Shown here: positions 22,832-34,400 of the stretch, one piece after another | How positions within the stretch are numbered: the stretch's first letter is position 1 | How the letters are laid out: each line of letters begins with the position of its first letter | Assembly: GCA_030144725.1 (NCBI GenBank) | Contig: JASKMD010000012.1 | Location: forward strand, 1,041,366 to 1,105,365 | DNA from: Haematococcus lacustris | Lineage: Eukaryota; Chlorophyta; Chlorophyceae; Chlamydomonadales; Haematococcaceae | Direction: 5' to 3' | Length of the DNA: 64,000 bases | Program-made: the position numbers and the translations under genes | Notes under the pieces: generated by a model | Told to the model about the DNA's origin: nothing | Databases searched by the model: none | The model's input: the letters and a program-made list of their open reading frames with translations, nothing else

Positions 22832-23560
22832 CTAGCTGGTGACAGGTGACATGTGCACCGCCAGAGCATCCAACCAGTCAGCCATGTGCATGTTCCGCAC
22901 TGGCTTCACGGTGGGCTGGCCATTGCCCACCACAGCCCACAACTCTTGCAGCTGGTTTTTCAGCAACTTTGAGGTGGTTGGTGGCAGCTTGTTGCTAGCT
23001 AGCTTGCAGCGGTACAAAGCTACTGCCTGCAGGTGCCTGCCCTTATCTGTAGCCTTGTCCGCTGCATACTGCTTTGCCTCCTCTTGCTGCATGGTGGCTG
23101 TTTGTCCACAGGCTGACCGTGCCTCTACAGATGCCAGGCTGATAGTGATGGACCCCACGCCTCTTTTGCAGACAGATGTGGAGGTGGCAGCACCGGCTGT
23201 GGGTGAGGGGGTTGCGGCAGCTACGGGAGAGGGGTGGGCAGTGGCGAGCGAGGGTGATGCTTTGCCAAAGAAGGCTACAGCTGCAGCCTGCTTGTCCTCC
23301 TTGCGTTGACGCTTGGCCACCTTGTCCTCCACCCTGCTCTCTGCCAGGCTCTCCCGTGTGATGTGAGGCACCCAGGTGTCCAAATCCTCAGTGTGCGCCT
23401 TGACGTGAGCTGCCACCTGTTCTGGACTCATTTTCTCCACGCCGCTGCTGCTCAATGGCTTCAATGCTGTCTCACACGCTGCGTTGGTGATGTGGGCTGG
23501 TTTGTACAGGAGAGCAAGGAGCTGCTCCAAGCGGGAAGACAATACGCCATACCCATGCAT
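22832..23560 (-). CDS. unassigned protein, 242 codons, between 60-bp inverted repeats
   Basis: An uninterrupted frame without simple-repeat composition. It has a hydrophilic middle (KRQRKEDKQAAAVAFFGK), an Ala/Pro/Ser/Thr stretch and a C-terminal part ending ADWLDALAVHMSPVTS. Upstream, in another frame at about 23,570-23,670 on the minus strand, is a Cys-rich segment (GKCVLCCKCTCPNVTR) preceded by CHPIWLQEGMPRFKHPNQ. The two may be exons of one gene or be separated by a frameshift. No family is recognised. The flanking inverted repeats suggest a small mobile-element context. Confidence 0.4.
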   Translation of the reverse strand: MHGYGVLSSRLEQLLALLYKPAHITNAACETALKPLSSSGVEKMSPEQVAAHVKAHTEDLDTWVPHITRESLAESRVEDKVAKRQRKEDKQAAAVAFFGKASPSLATAHPSPVAAATPSPTAGAATSTSVCKRGVGSITISLASVEARSACGQTATMQQEEAKQYAADKATDKGRHLQAVALYRCKLASNKLPPTTSKLLKNQLQELWAVVGNGQPTVKPVRNMHMADWLDALAVHMSPVTS

Positions 23561-23632
23561 AGAACACCCTGGTGACGTTGGGGCAAGTGCACTTGCAACA
23601 GAGCACGCATTTGCCCTGGTTGGGGTGCTTGA

Positions 23633-23694
23633 ACCTTGGCATGCCTTCCTGCAGCCAAATAGGATGGCACATGGTGGTAGTGAGAGGACATGAG
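23633..23694 (-). repeat. 60-bp inverted repeat, right arm
   Basis: Near-perfect reverse complement of 22,736-22,797. Confidence 0.85.
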
Positions 23695-23834
23695 CACACA
23701 GGCAAATTAGTGCGGATATTCGTCATCCTAGGGGGGTAGTTTTTTGATGCGGTTCGCCTCGGATTGTCCTTGCGACTCCAACGCCACTTGACGCTTGTTG
23801 AAATTCTGAGTATGTGAGCAGTTGGATAGTAGGT

Positions 23835-23945
23835 ACCTACAGTACTGTAGATGTCTACAGTACTGTAAATGTCTACAGTACTGTAGACACCTACAGTACT
23901 GTAGGTGTCTACAGTACTGTAGACATCTACAGTACTGTAGGTCAG
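23835..23945. repeat. palindromic CTACAGTACTGTAG array A
   Basis: About six copies of the perfect 14-bp palindrome CTACAGTACTGTAG, spaced by ATGT or GTGT/ACAC-type linkers (unit about 18 bp). Confidence 0.93.
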
Positions 23946-24660
23946 ATTTGACAAGGTCTCTTGTAAATAGGGTACCATGCTGTTCTCCACATTCAAACCA
24001 CCATTTGCTACCGCGATTGCACCGTCAGCTTCTGCGTGCTATAAATAGTGAGAGGCGTCGAACCGTAGGCCCGCAAGCTCGATATGGATATTTGTGCCGA
24101 AAGTTGTGTCCACGCAATAAGGTCGCCATAGGGAGCTACATACATACGTGTAAGGTCTAAGGCCGGGGCCCGTCTCTATCGCAAGCTAGGTCCGTTCTGT
24201 CGGTTGTACTGGGTAGCGCGGCTTGCAAGCTCCCGCAAAGCTGTGGATGTTGACGATGCCCCGCAATCACAACAACCTCCTGCACCGCACCCTCCCGTGT
24301 AATATCGAGTGCGGCAGAGATTGCCCCAAAAGTTGTTTGCGGTTGGCCCTCAACCATCCATCATTACATCTAACCTCACATCATTACATCATGACTCTTA
24401 GCCTACATCATTACATCACCACTTGTGGTCCTGCCAATCACTGCATGCATGGTATGGGCAAGGGCTCTGACTCTTGCAAGGCTCAGGGTCGATACCGAAT
24501 CCTAGAGGCTGAATGAGGCTGGGCTCGGCAACATAGGCACGCTTTGTTGTCAGCGCATTTGCATAGCATTGTCGGGATAGCAAACGAGCTTGGGCTACAT
24601 TGAGTTGTTCCTGCATGGGGGTGAAGGGGGCATGGGGGTTAAGGATGCATGGGGGGAAGG
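23946..24660. other. unassigned spacer between palindromic arrays
   Basis: No gene supported. Repeated catcattacatc phrases are present near 24,360-24,420. Confidence 0.35.
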
Positions 24661-25152
24661 CACCTACAGTACTGTAGACACTTACAGTACTGTAGACTAG
24701 CTACAGTACTGTAGACACCTACAGTACTGTAGACACCTACAGTACTGTAGACTAGCTACAGTACTGTAGACACCTACAGTACTGTAGACACCTACAGTAC
24801 TGTAGACTAGCTACAGTACTGTAGACACCTACAGTACTGTAGACACCTACAGTACTGTAGACACCCTACAGTACTGTAGACACCTACAGTACTGTAGACA
24901 CCTACAGTACTGTAGACACCTACAGTACTGTAGACACCAACAGTACTGTAGACACCTACAGTACTGTAGATACCTACAGTACTGTAGACACCTACAGTAC
25001 TGTAGACACCTACAGTACTGTAGACACCTACAGTACTGTAGACACCTACAGTACTGTAGACACCCTACAGTACTGTAGACACCTACAGTACTGTAGACAC
25101 CTACAGTACTGTAGACATCTACAGTACTGTAGACATCTACAGTACTGTAGGC
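24661..25152. repeat. palindromic CTACAGTACTGTAG array B
   Basis: About 27 copies of CTACAGTACTGTAG with ACAC or ACTAG linkers. The left part shows a three-box higher-order unit (ACAC, ACAC, ACTAG spacers). Spacers are short and repeated, so this is a satellite. Confidence 0.95.
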
Positions 25153-25470
25153 AGCAGCAGCATGGGTGGCAGCAGCAGCAGGGGGGGGGGGCAGCAGCAG
25201 CAGTAGGGGGGCAGCAGCAGCAGCAGCCGGGGGGCAGCAGCAGCAGCAGGGGCACAGCAGCAGCAGCAGCAGGGGCGCAGCAGCAGCAGCAGGGGCGCAG
25301 CAGCAGCAGTAGGGGGGCAGCAGCAGCAGTAGGGGGGCAGCAGCAGCAGTAGGGGGGCAGCAGCAGCAGCAGCAGCAGCAGGGGGGCAGTAGCAGCAGTA
25401 GGGGGGCAGCAGCAGCAGTAGGGGCGCAGCAGCAGCAGCAGCAGTGGCAGCAGCAGCAGATATAGTAGGG
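25153..25470. repeat. (GCA)n / GGGGGG interspersed repeat
   Basis: GCAGCAGCAGCAGTAGGGGG-like units repeated about 14 times. Open frames (poly-Cys, poly-Leu, poly-Ala) are artefacts of the triplet repeat. Confidence 0.9.
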
Positions 25471-25529
25471 GCACTGTAGCACCTACCTACCTTTTGGCTG
25501 CTTGATGACTGCTGCTAGGAAGGGGGGGG

Positions 25530-26317
25530 AGTGGAAGAGTGAAGGCGGGGAGGGGGGGTAGATGTGGAAGGCGGGAGGTGGGAGGCAGGGAGGCGGGAGA
25601 CGGGGAGGCGGGAGGCAGGGAGGCGGGAGGTGGGGAGGCGGGAGGCTCAACCGGGTTGGGCTGGGCGGGGCTGGGTTGGGTTGGGGGCATGGGTCTGGGT
25701 GGGTGGGGGCATGGGTTGGGGGCATGGGTTGGGGTGGGTGGGGGCATGGGTGGGGGTGGGGGCAGGGGAGGGAGCGGGGGCGGGGGCGGGGGCGGGGGCG
25801 GGGGCGGGGGCGGGGGCGGGGGCGGGGGCGGGGGAGGATGAATTGGAAGGGGGTGGTTGTGTAGGGGAAAGCGAAGTGGAAGGGAGGTGCCCACTAGACC
25901 TGCAACCAAGGGGCGTGCACGTGCGGCAGGGTGACCAGGCTGGGCACTGTGTTAGCTATCACCGTGGCCTTACCTTTGTGGTCCTCCTGGCCTCCTACCT
26001 GCTCACACCAAGCAACATATCCCATGCGCCAGTGGGGTGGGACAGCGGTGGGGAGTGTAGGGTGTAGGGAAGGGAAGGTGGGGTGAGGTGGGGGTTGCGA
26101 TGCCACGTCAATCGAAGGGTGGGAGAGGGGAAGGGTAGGCTTGACAAGTATGGGAGGGAAGAGGGAGGGAGAGGGGGATGGGAGGGGTGGGAAGAGGGTG
26201 GGTGGGGTGGGCTTTCTCCTGGCTGCTGGGATGTCAGGGGAGAGGTGACAGGGAGGGGGGAAGTGGGGGGTGGGTAGAGGTGGAAGTGTAGGGACGACAA
26301 GCTGGGCGTTAGATATA
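25530..26317. repeat. G-rich region with GGGAGGC and (GGGGGC)n tracts
   Basis: GGGAGGCGGGAGGC-like repeats at about 25,570-25,650, gggtgggggcatgggttgg repeats at 25,690-25,760, and about 11 GGGGGC units at 25,769-25,836. The remainder to 26,317 is purine-rich, with no supported gene. Confidence 0.8.
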
Positions 26318-26334
26318 CACTCGCAGAAAAGTTC
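26318..26334 (+). repeat. left terminal inverted repeat of the CACTA-like element
   Basis: CACTCGCAGAAAAGTTC. It matches the right terminus at 16 of 17 positions. Confidence 0.9.
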
Positions 26335-26453
26335 ATGAGAAAAGTTGAAAATTTTGACAAAGTGGCTTGATGGAATGTATTTTTTAGCGGTTCTAAGAAT
26401 GGGGGTGTAAACCTAAAATCGAGGAAAAATCGGGCTGAGGAGATACGAGAAAA

Positions 26454-27510
26454 CCAGTACTGGTCCACCCCCAACCAGTACTGGTCCACCCCCAACCAGT
26501 ACTGGTCCACCCCCAACCAGTACTGGCCGCCCCCTCAACCAGTACTGGTCAACCCACAACCAGTACTGGTTCTACCCCAACCAGTACTGGTTCACCCCCA
26601 ACCAGTACTGGTCCACCCCCAACCAGTACTGGTCCACCCCAAACCAGTACTGGTCCACCCCCCAACCAGTACTGGTCCACCCCCAACCAGTACTGGTCCA
26701 CCCCCAACCAATACTGGTCCACCCCCAACCAGTACTGGTCCACCCCAAACCAGTACTGGTCCACCCCCAACCAGTACTGGTCCACCCCCAACCAGTACTG
26801 GTCAACCCACAACCAGTACTGGTTCACCCCCAACCAGTACTGGTTCACCCCCAACCAGTACTGGTCCACCACCAACCAGTACTGGTCCACACCCAACCAG
26901 TACTGGTCCACCCCCCAACCAGTACTGGTTCACCCCCAACCAGTACTGGTCCACCCCCAACCAGTACTGGTCCACACCCAACCAGTACTGGTCCACCACC
27001 AGCCAGTACTGGTCCACCCCCCCACCAATACTGGTCCACCTCTAACCAGTACTGGCGCCCGCCCAACCAGTACTGGTTTACTCCGAACCAGTACTGGCTG
27101 ACCCCTAACCAGTACTGGTCCACTCCCAACCAGTACTGGTTCACACCCAACCAGTACTGGTCCACACCCAACCAGCACTGGTCCACCGCCAACCAGTACT
27201 GGTCCAACCCCAACCAGTACTGGTCCACCCCCCAACCAGTACTGGTCCACCCCCAACCAGTACTGGTCCACCCCCAACCAGTACTGGTCCACACCCAACC
27301 AGTACTGGTCCACCCCCAACCAGTACTGGTCCACCCCCAACCAGTACTGGTCCTCCCTTTACCAGTACTGGTTCACCCCTAACCCCCAACCAGTACTGGT
27401 CCACCTCTAACCAGTACTGGTGCCCGCCCAACCAGTACTGGTTTAACCCAAACCAGTACTGGTTCACATTCAAACAGTACTGGTTAACACACAACCAGTA
27501 CTGGTTGACT
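26454..27510. repeat. left subterminal CCAGTACTGG array
   Basis: More than 40 boxes of the perfect 10-bp palindrome CCAGTACTGG, separated mostly by TCCACCCCCAA-like spacers (unit about 21 bp). The array begins 136 bp inside the left terminus. The same box recurs near the right end and in a transposase intron. In En/Spm, subterminal repeats bind the element's regulatory protein; an equivalent role here is inferred. Confidence 0.95.
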
Positions 27511-27610
27511 TACGGTTCTGGGTTGTGTATCAATACCGTGGAGTGATTGTTTCTGCTTTCTTGTAGTTGGTTGGTGAAGTATTTGATGTTTCACCAACGT
27601 ATGTAGCTGA

Positions 27611-27615
27611 TTACA
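27611..27615 (-). terminator. TGTAA polyadenylation-type signal for the Ulp1/dioxygenase gene
   Basis: TGTAA on the minus strand, 116 nt beyond the stop at 27,731-27,733. Confidence 0.4.
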
Positions 27616-27730
27616 TGTGCATGGCATTCATGTTGCAGCTAGCTCCATGTGTGCAGAGTCTGTCAAGGCAATGAAAGCAGATGCATTCAATGTTCAGGCG
27701 ACACATAGATGTCTGGTCCCCTGCAATCTA

Positions 27731-28444
27731 TCATGCACGCTTGGCCCTCTTAGCTGCCTGTTCCTTCGCCTTTTCCTGAGCCTTCTCTATAGCATAAGCT
27801 GCTGCCTTATGGCTCAAGATATAAGTCAACAGCTTCTGCACCTGATCATCAGGCAACAGACTATCCGTCTCAAACAGCTCGTCCACAGGCTCCAATGCAG
27901 GAGGCACATATGGCACAGGCGGGCCAAACACCCCAGCTTGGTGCTCTTCCAAACCCAGTGGCCAATACTGCTCCTGCTCGATGAGACGCTGCGGTGGGCT
28001 GGTGGGTTGGCACTTATACAGCAGCTGCTTGTGTATCGCTGCCACAAAGCATGTCTCGTCATTGACATACCCCTGGCTGCCATAGAAATGCACCCTGGTG
28101 GAGGCGCTGCCCTCCAGCCCACAATCCCCCGCATGGATCGTGTAGCCACGCATGCCCAGCACCTCCCCTGGCTGCAAGGTCACCCGGTAAACCTGCATCT
28201 TGTCCACAGCATCCATCTGCTCCTTGAACTGTTTGGCATCGAGGTCGCCCTTGTTCTTTGCCTCCACCAGCAACACCTTGATGTGGCTGTCTGGGATGAC
28301 CAGGACGCGTGTCAGCTCCAGTGCTATGATTAGCACCAGGCCATCACGCTCCCAGCTGAACGGTGAAGGTCGTGCTGCTGAGGGTGCACCAGGCGTTGAG
28401 GTGGAGGGGGCCTGAGGGGGAGGGGGGCTGCTGCTGGTGCTTGC

Positions 28445-28498
<54 letters not shown>

Positions 28499-31400
28499 CC
28501 TTTGCTTGGCTGCCTTGCTTGATCTGCCCCTGCGTGAACTGCCCTTGCGTTTTTTGGGTGGCTGGATCGGCTCCACGTCCACATGCAGCGCCTGTGCTGG
28601 CACCAACCTTGTGGCCGGCACCCGGGGCAGGTCCTCACCTTCCACGTCGCGCCCATACTTGGCATCATTCACCAGCACGGTGCCCCCACGCAGCGTGATC
28701 TGGGACAGGCTGACAGCATACTGCTGCAAGCTGTTCAGGTAGTCCTCAGCAACCTGGAATGCTGTCGCCCACTGCTTCAGCTTGAGCTGGGCTGCTGCTC
28801 CTGCCTCTCCCCCCTGGGCTGCTATGCCCTGCTGCCTCTCGATGCTGCGTATAGCCCGAGCTGTCGTGCAGGCTGACATGGATACGGAGTCAGGGAGGCT
28901 GCCATCTGTATTGGGGGTGGTGAAGGGCATTTGGAGGCGCTGGCCGGTGCTGTAGTTCACGCCCTTCACTGCAGCCTGTAAGACTTTCTCGCAAAGGTGG
29001 ATGTCGTGGAAGATGGCCCTGCCGAACTCCAATGCCAGCAACTGGCATGCCCACACACGGAGTTTGTTAGCCCTGAGGTGAGCTGGGAGGCGGGTCCTTG
29101 CAACACCGCGCTGCTGCACTGCCTCACGCCATCGCTGTGGGTCCTCCTCCTCTGGCACATGGGGGTTGCCGTCAGGGTAAGCTGCCAACAGCCACTGAAG
29201 GCATGACACACAGAGCAAGCACATGTACTTGATTGTTTAGGGCTAGGGCTAGGGCTAGGGTTAGGGCTAGGGCTATGGTTAGGGCTAGGGCTAGGGCTAG
29301 GGCTAGGGCTAGGGCTAGGGCTAGGGCTAGGGCTAGGGCTAGGGCTAGGGCTAGGGCTAGGGCTAGGGCTAGGGCTAGGGCTAGGGCTAGGGCTAGGGCT
29401 AGGGCTAGGGCTAGGGCTAGGGCTAGGCATGGACGTGGGGATGAGGTTGGGTTAGGGTTAGGGCTAGGGTTAGGGTTAGGGCTAGGGCTAGGGCTAGGGC
29501 TAGGGCTAGGGCTAGGGCTAGGGCTAGGGCTAGGGCTAGGGCTAGGGCTAGGGCTAGAACCAGAACCAGGGCTATGACATGCTAATGTTACCTGCTCATT
29601 GCTGCCAGCTGCTCTGGGTAACGCCGAGTGGCTGTCTGATGTCGCCTTTGAATGTGACGCATGTGATGTATCTGACGCTGGTGGTGTGTCTGGCGTGCGG
29701 CCTCGCTTCCTGGCTGGTGCTATCGCCGCTACCTGCAGAACAAACAAGGGCCACAACATGCATTCTATGCTTGTCTGCAGTCAGGGTGGGCTGTTGATGT
29801 TTGGCTATGATCATTTGAAGTGAGCATGTCCCAGCCACCTTACCTTAGGCTTCTTGGTTGGAGGCTTGGGTGGTGCACCCCGCTTTTTGGTCTGATGCGT
29901 TGCAGGAGCTCGTGGTGCGGAGCTGGGGGCTGCTGGACATGATGCCTTGCGGGGCTTCGGTGCCCCGCGTGCTACAGACATCAACGCTTCTGCTACCTCC
30001 TGCAACATAAACACAACATGGGTTATTGTGCGGTCTGGTTTTTGTGTTATTGAGTTCCGTTGACCTGAATGTTTCACCTTCTCAGTTGCAGGGCCTTGTT
30101 GTTGCAGGAGAGGGGCATGGGCCGGGGGCTGTGCTGGCTGCTGCTGCTCTGAAGCCTGCAGGGCAAAGGGTGTCATGCAAGCATCAATATCATGTGACTC
30201 TGCGGGGAGTACTGCGTGCATTTAGGACGATTGATGTGGGGCCCATTTTAGGGGTTATACTGAATGCTTTGAACTATACAACTGTGACTGGTGTTACATA
30301 GCCTGATGTGTTTCTCATGAACTTGTGGGGCATTCACCTTGGAGGTGCCATCGTCTCTCAACAGCTTCGCTTGCTGGCTTTGCAACAGCTCAGTCATCAA
30401 CTGCTCTATCCGGGCTTCCTTCATCTGATCCTGTGACTCCAGCTGTGCGATGCGTTCCCTCATGGCTGCCACGATTTCTTCTGCAAGCAACATCACAGTA
30501 CGTCCCAAAAAAGCCTTCAAATGTACAACCCTGGTATGTTTACTCTAGCTTCTTGTCAAGGTCCACAAAAGATGGTGGTTGATTGTTCACCTGGCGGAGG
30601 TCGTGGGTCCGTGATGGTCCTTGAGTCAGATGTTGCCACCGAACCCCGTCCTGTAGCACGGTTCATGGCTTACAATGAATGTCCTTTCAAGCTTGCTGCA
30701 GCATATGACTTATACCTGCTGAACTACAGGTTATTCCTGTCAATTGGAACCAGCTGTTGCTCACTGCAATTTGATCCGCATACACTATAGCTGTGATCAT
30801 ACCTTTGGAGGGGGCATCGCCAGCAGGTGAGCTGCGTCCATGCGCAGGTGAATGTGCCCTGGAAGAGGGAGGGGAGGATGAAGTGGAGGAGGCGGAGGAT
30901 GAGGAGGAGGCCGAGGAGGTTGAGGATGTGGATGAGGAGGTGGAGCAGGAGGAGGAAGAGGAGGAGGAGGACATGGGCACGGGCGGTGGCTGTGACGGCC
31001 CAAACTTTCCCTGCATGCATGAACAAGAGTGTTGTGATGATGCTGGCCGTAGTATATTACCTTATGCCATATTAAAGTACATGCATAGGACACATACCGC
31101 TGTTGGGTTGCTCATGTCCAGTGGTGCATTGTTGGGCCACTCCTTGGCGATGCCAATCTGCATACACACAGGCATACACATCATAGATGGTGCTGCCGGG
31201 ACATTGTTTTACAGGCTGGGTGGTCATCATGCTATCATGCATCCACGTACTATGGAGCTCCACACCCTGTCAGTGTCTAGGGTGTGGTGTAGCCAGCGGT
31301 GTCTTGCCAGCATGCGACTGGCGTCGTAGCGGACCTTGTGTTGCGCTGCATGGCCTCTACAAGCACAGGGCAATGCATGAAGTGTCAACGTCTTGTTGTG

Positions 31401-34400
31401 GAGTCTAACATGCAGAGTATCAAGCACTTGCTTTAGGCCCCTGCGCGCCAAGTACTCCATGTGCACCAGCACCCGGGTCCCGCTGCTCCATGCATCCTTC
31501 TGTTGCCGGCATTTGCCTGTCTTCCACTCCCACTCCATCTCCCCAAACGCATGCTTTAAGAACTTGGTGAGGTTCAGCATGGCCTTCGCTGGCAGTCCCT
31601 GCAGGCCAAAGTACAGCCCACTCTGGCTGATATCACAAGCGCACATGCTTGCTTTATTAGCAATGGATTAGGTTTTCCCACACGCACCTCATGCACTGGA
31701 TGGGTGGTGTCGAAAGTCATTACCACCTTTGCCTTAGGGTAGATGGCTACCAATGCCGGGCACATGGGGATCAAGATAACGGTGGCCTCACTCCAGCGTT
31801 GCCTGTCAGCTGCAGAGAAGGAAACAAGGAATGAATCCAAGCAGCTGATGGCCCACCCTTGAGAGGCCGAGCAGCACAGCACTGAACAGCTACTGTTCTT
31901 GCGCCCGCCCACTTCAGCCTGCAGTGCACACACTAATGCTGGAGGTAAACTAGACGAGCTTTTCATGGCTATCCTGCTCACAAGCGTTGATGTCCCGATT
32001 TGTTTATAACCTACCGCCATGCGCCGAATGGCCATGTCCATGACCTCCAGGCTCAGCAACTTGGGCTCCACTGCACCGTCCTTGTCGACCCCCCAGAGCT
32101 GCTCTGCCAAGCGGTCTATCTTGCCAACCTGCGGGTGAAGTAAACGGTCACCGACCTGGGTCCTTGTAGGATGTTGTTGTAGTATGATGGCCCTTGGTAT
32201 GTTGTTGGCTTCCCTCACCTCTGTACCGTCCAGGTTGAGGTACACCTGCTGCCGTTCACCCTCTTGGACACCATCCTCCAGGGCTTGAGCCTCTGCAAGG
32301 CAGCAGCAGTACCCACACTGTAGCCTACATATGACATTAACTGACTAGTTAAACAGTTTGATCTCCATGTCATCCATCAGTGGTTGACTCATTCTTTTCT
32401 GGTTGATCTCAATAAGTGCTGGGCGGCTTATCCTACAATTATATTATATCACCGTCCTGTTTTGGATGACCTCCCTGTACGTATATTGTAATATATTGCT
32501 GTCCTATGTGACTGTGTGCCATCTTACCTGCTGCTACTGCTGCCGCCCACAGTATTTGCGCTTTGCCATCTGGCCACTGGATTGGCAACGCCAGTGCTGG
32601 TGGTGCTGCTGTTCCTGTTGCTGCTGCAGCTGCTGGTGCTGCAGCTGATGGTGTCGCTGGTGCTCCTGACGGTTCTGCTGCTGCTGCTGTTGTGGTCTGT
32701 GCAGCCTGTGCTGCTGCTGCTGTTTGGGCCGCTGGTGTTGCTGCTGCCCAAGCTGTTGTTGCTTCTGCTGCTGCTGCTTGTGCTGCTTGTGTTGCTTGTG
32801 CTGTTGGTATCTCCGTTGCTGTTACTGTTGCTGCTGGTTCTGTTGCTGCTGCTGGCTTGCATGAGAATCTGATACTTGGCACTGTTATCTGTGACGGCGG
32901 TGAGGGAAGTGCTGGTATTGCGGCCAGTGTTGTTGCTGGGGCTGCTGCTGCTGCTGCTGGTTCTGGTGCTGCTGCTGCTGGTGCTGCTGCTGCTGCTACT
33001 GCAGGTGCTGGTGCTGGTGCTGGTGCTGCTGTTGCCGCTGCTGCTTCTGCTGCTGTTGCTGCTGGTGCCGGTACTGCTGCTGCTGACCCCGCTGCTGCTG
33101 CTGCTGCTGCCGCTGCTGCTGTTGCTGCTGCTGTTGTTGCTGTTGCTGCTGTTGCTGCTGCCGCTGCTGGTGGTGGTGTCGGTGATGGTGGTGCGGCCGG
33201 TGCAGCGGCTGCTGCTGGTAATGCTGCTGCAGCTGGTGCTGCTGCTGTTGCTGCTGCTGCTGGTGCTGGTGCTGCTGCTGCTGCTGCTGCTGGTACTGCT
33301 GCTGCTGCTGCTGGTGCTGCTGCTGTGACTGCTGCCGCTGCTGGTGGTGGTGTCGGTGATGGTGGTGCGGCCGGTGCTGCTGCTGCTGCTGGTATTGCTG
33401 CTGCAGCTGGTGCTGTTGCTGTTGCTGCTGCTGCTGGTGCTGCTGCTGCTGCTGCTGCTGGTGGTGCTGCTGCTGCTGCTGGTGCTTCTGGTGTTGATGT
33501 TGCGCACGCACCACCTTGTCGTGGCACAAGTGATGTTGGTGCTGCTGCTACTGCATGTGCTGCTGCGGCTGCTGCTGTTGCTGCTGAGCTCTTCCTTGGC
33601 AGGGTCAAAAGCTGCAGTGGCCTGGACGATGCATTCTCTTCCTGGGACACGCGGGGGGACGTGGCTGCTGGTGCTGGTGCTGTTGACTGCGATGCTGTTG
33701 CTGTTGTTGTGGATGTGGCTGCTCCTGTTGCTGCTGTTGCTGCCGATGCTGCACCCTGTGCTGGTGCTGTTGCTGCTGTTGCTGCTCTCTTGCTGGTGCT
33801 GCTGCTTCCCTCCTGCTCGCTTTCTGCTGCTGCCCTCTTGCCCCCTCCCTGGGACACAAGGGGGGATGTGGCTGCTGAGGCCGCTGCTGTCCATGCCGAT
33901 GTTGTTGCTGCTGCTGCTGCTGCTGCTGCTGCACCCCTCCTTGGCAGGGTAAGAAGCTGCAGTGGCCTGGATGGTGCACCGGCACCCCTTGCCTGGATCA
34001 CAGGTGGGGATGTGGCCGCTGAGGCCGCTGCTGTCAATGGCGTTGCTGCTGCAGGTGTTGCTGCTGCTGCTGCTGTTCCTGCGGCGCCCCTCCTTGGCAG
34101 GGTCAGAAGCTGCAGTGGCCTCGACGGTGCACCGGCACCCCCTCCCTGGGACACTCGGGGGGATATAACTGCTGAGGTCGCCGCTGTCAATGGCGATGTT
34201 GCTGCTGCTGTAGCTGCTGCTGGTGCTGCTGCTGCGCCCCTCCTTGGCAGGGTCAGAAGCTGCAGTGGCCTGGACGGTGCACCGGCACCCCTTGCCTGGG
34301 TCACAGGTGGGGGTGTGGCCGCTGAGGCCGCTGCTGTCAATGGCGTTGCTGCTGCAGGTGTTGCTGCTGCTGCTGCTGTTCCTGCGGCGCCCCTCCTTGG

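Noticed and set aside
23835..25152. CRISPR-like array of palindromic repeats
   Set aside because: Spacers are 4-5 bp and repeated, no cas genes are present, and the genome is eukaryotic; this is a palindromic minisatellite.
27731..29194. Firm naming of the dioxygenase-like domain as TET/JBP
   Set aside because: HxD, H and R are visible, but these are shared by several 2OG-Fe(II) families; no search could be run to choose among them.
29239..29560. A chromosome end (true telomere)
   Set aside because: The repeat is interstitial, mixed TAGGGC/TTAGGG, lies within an intron, and is flanked by coding exons on both sides.
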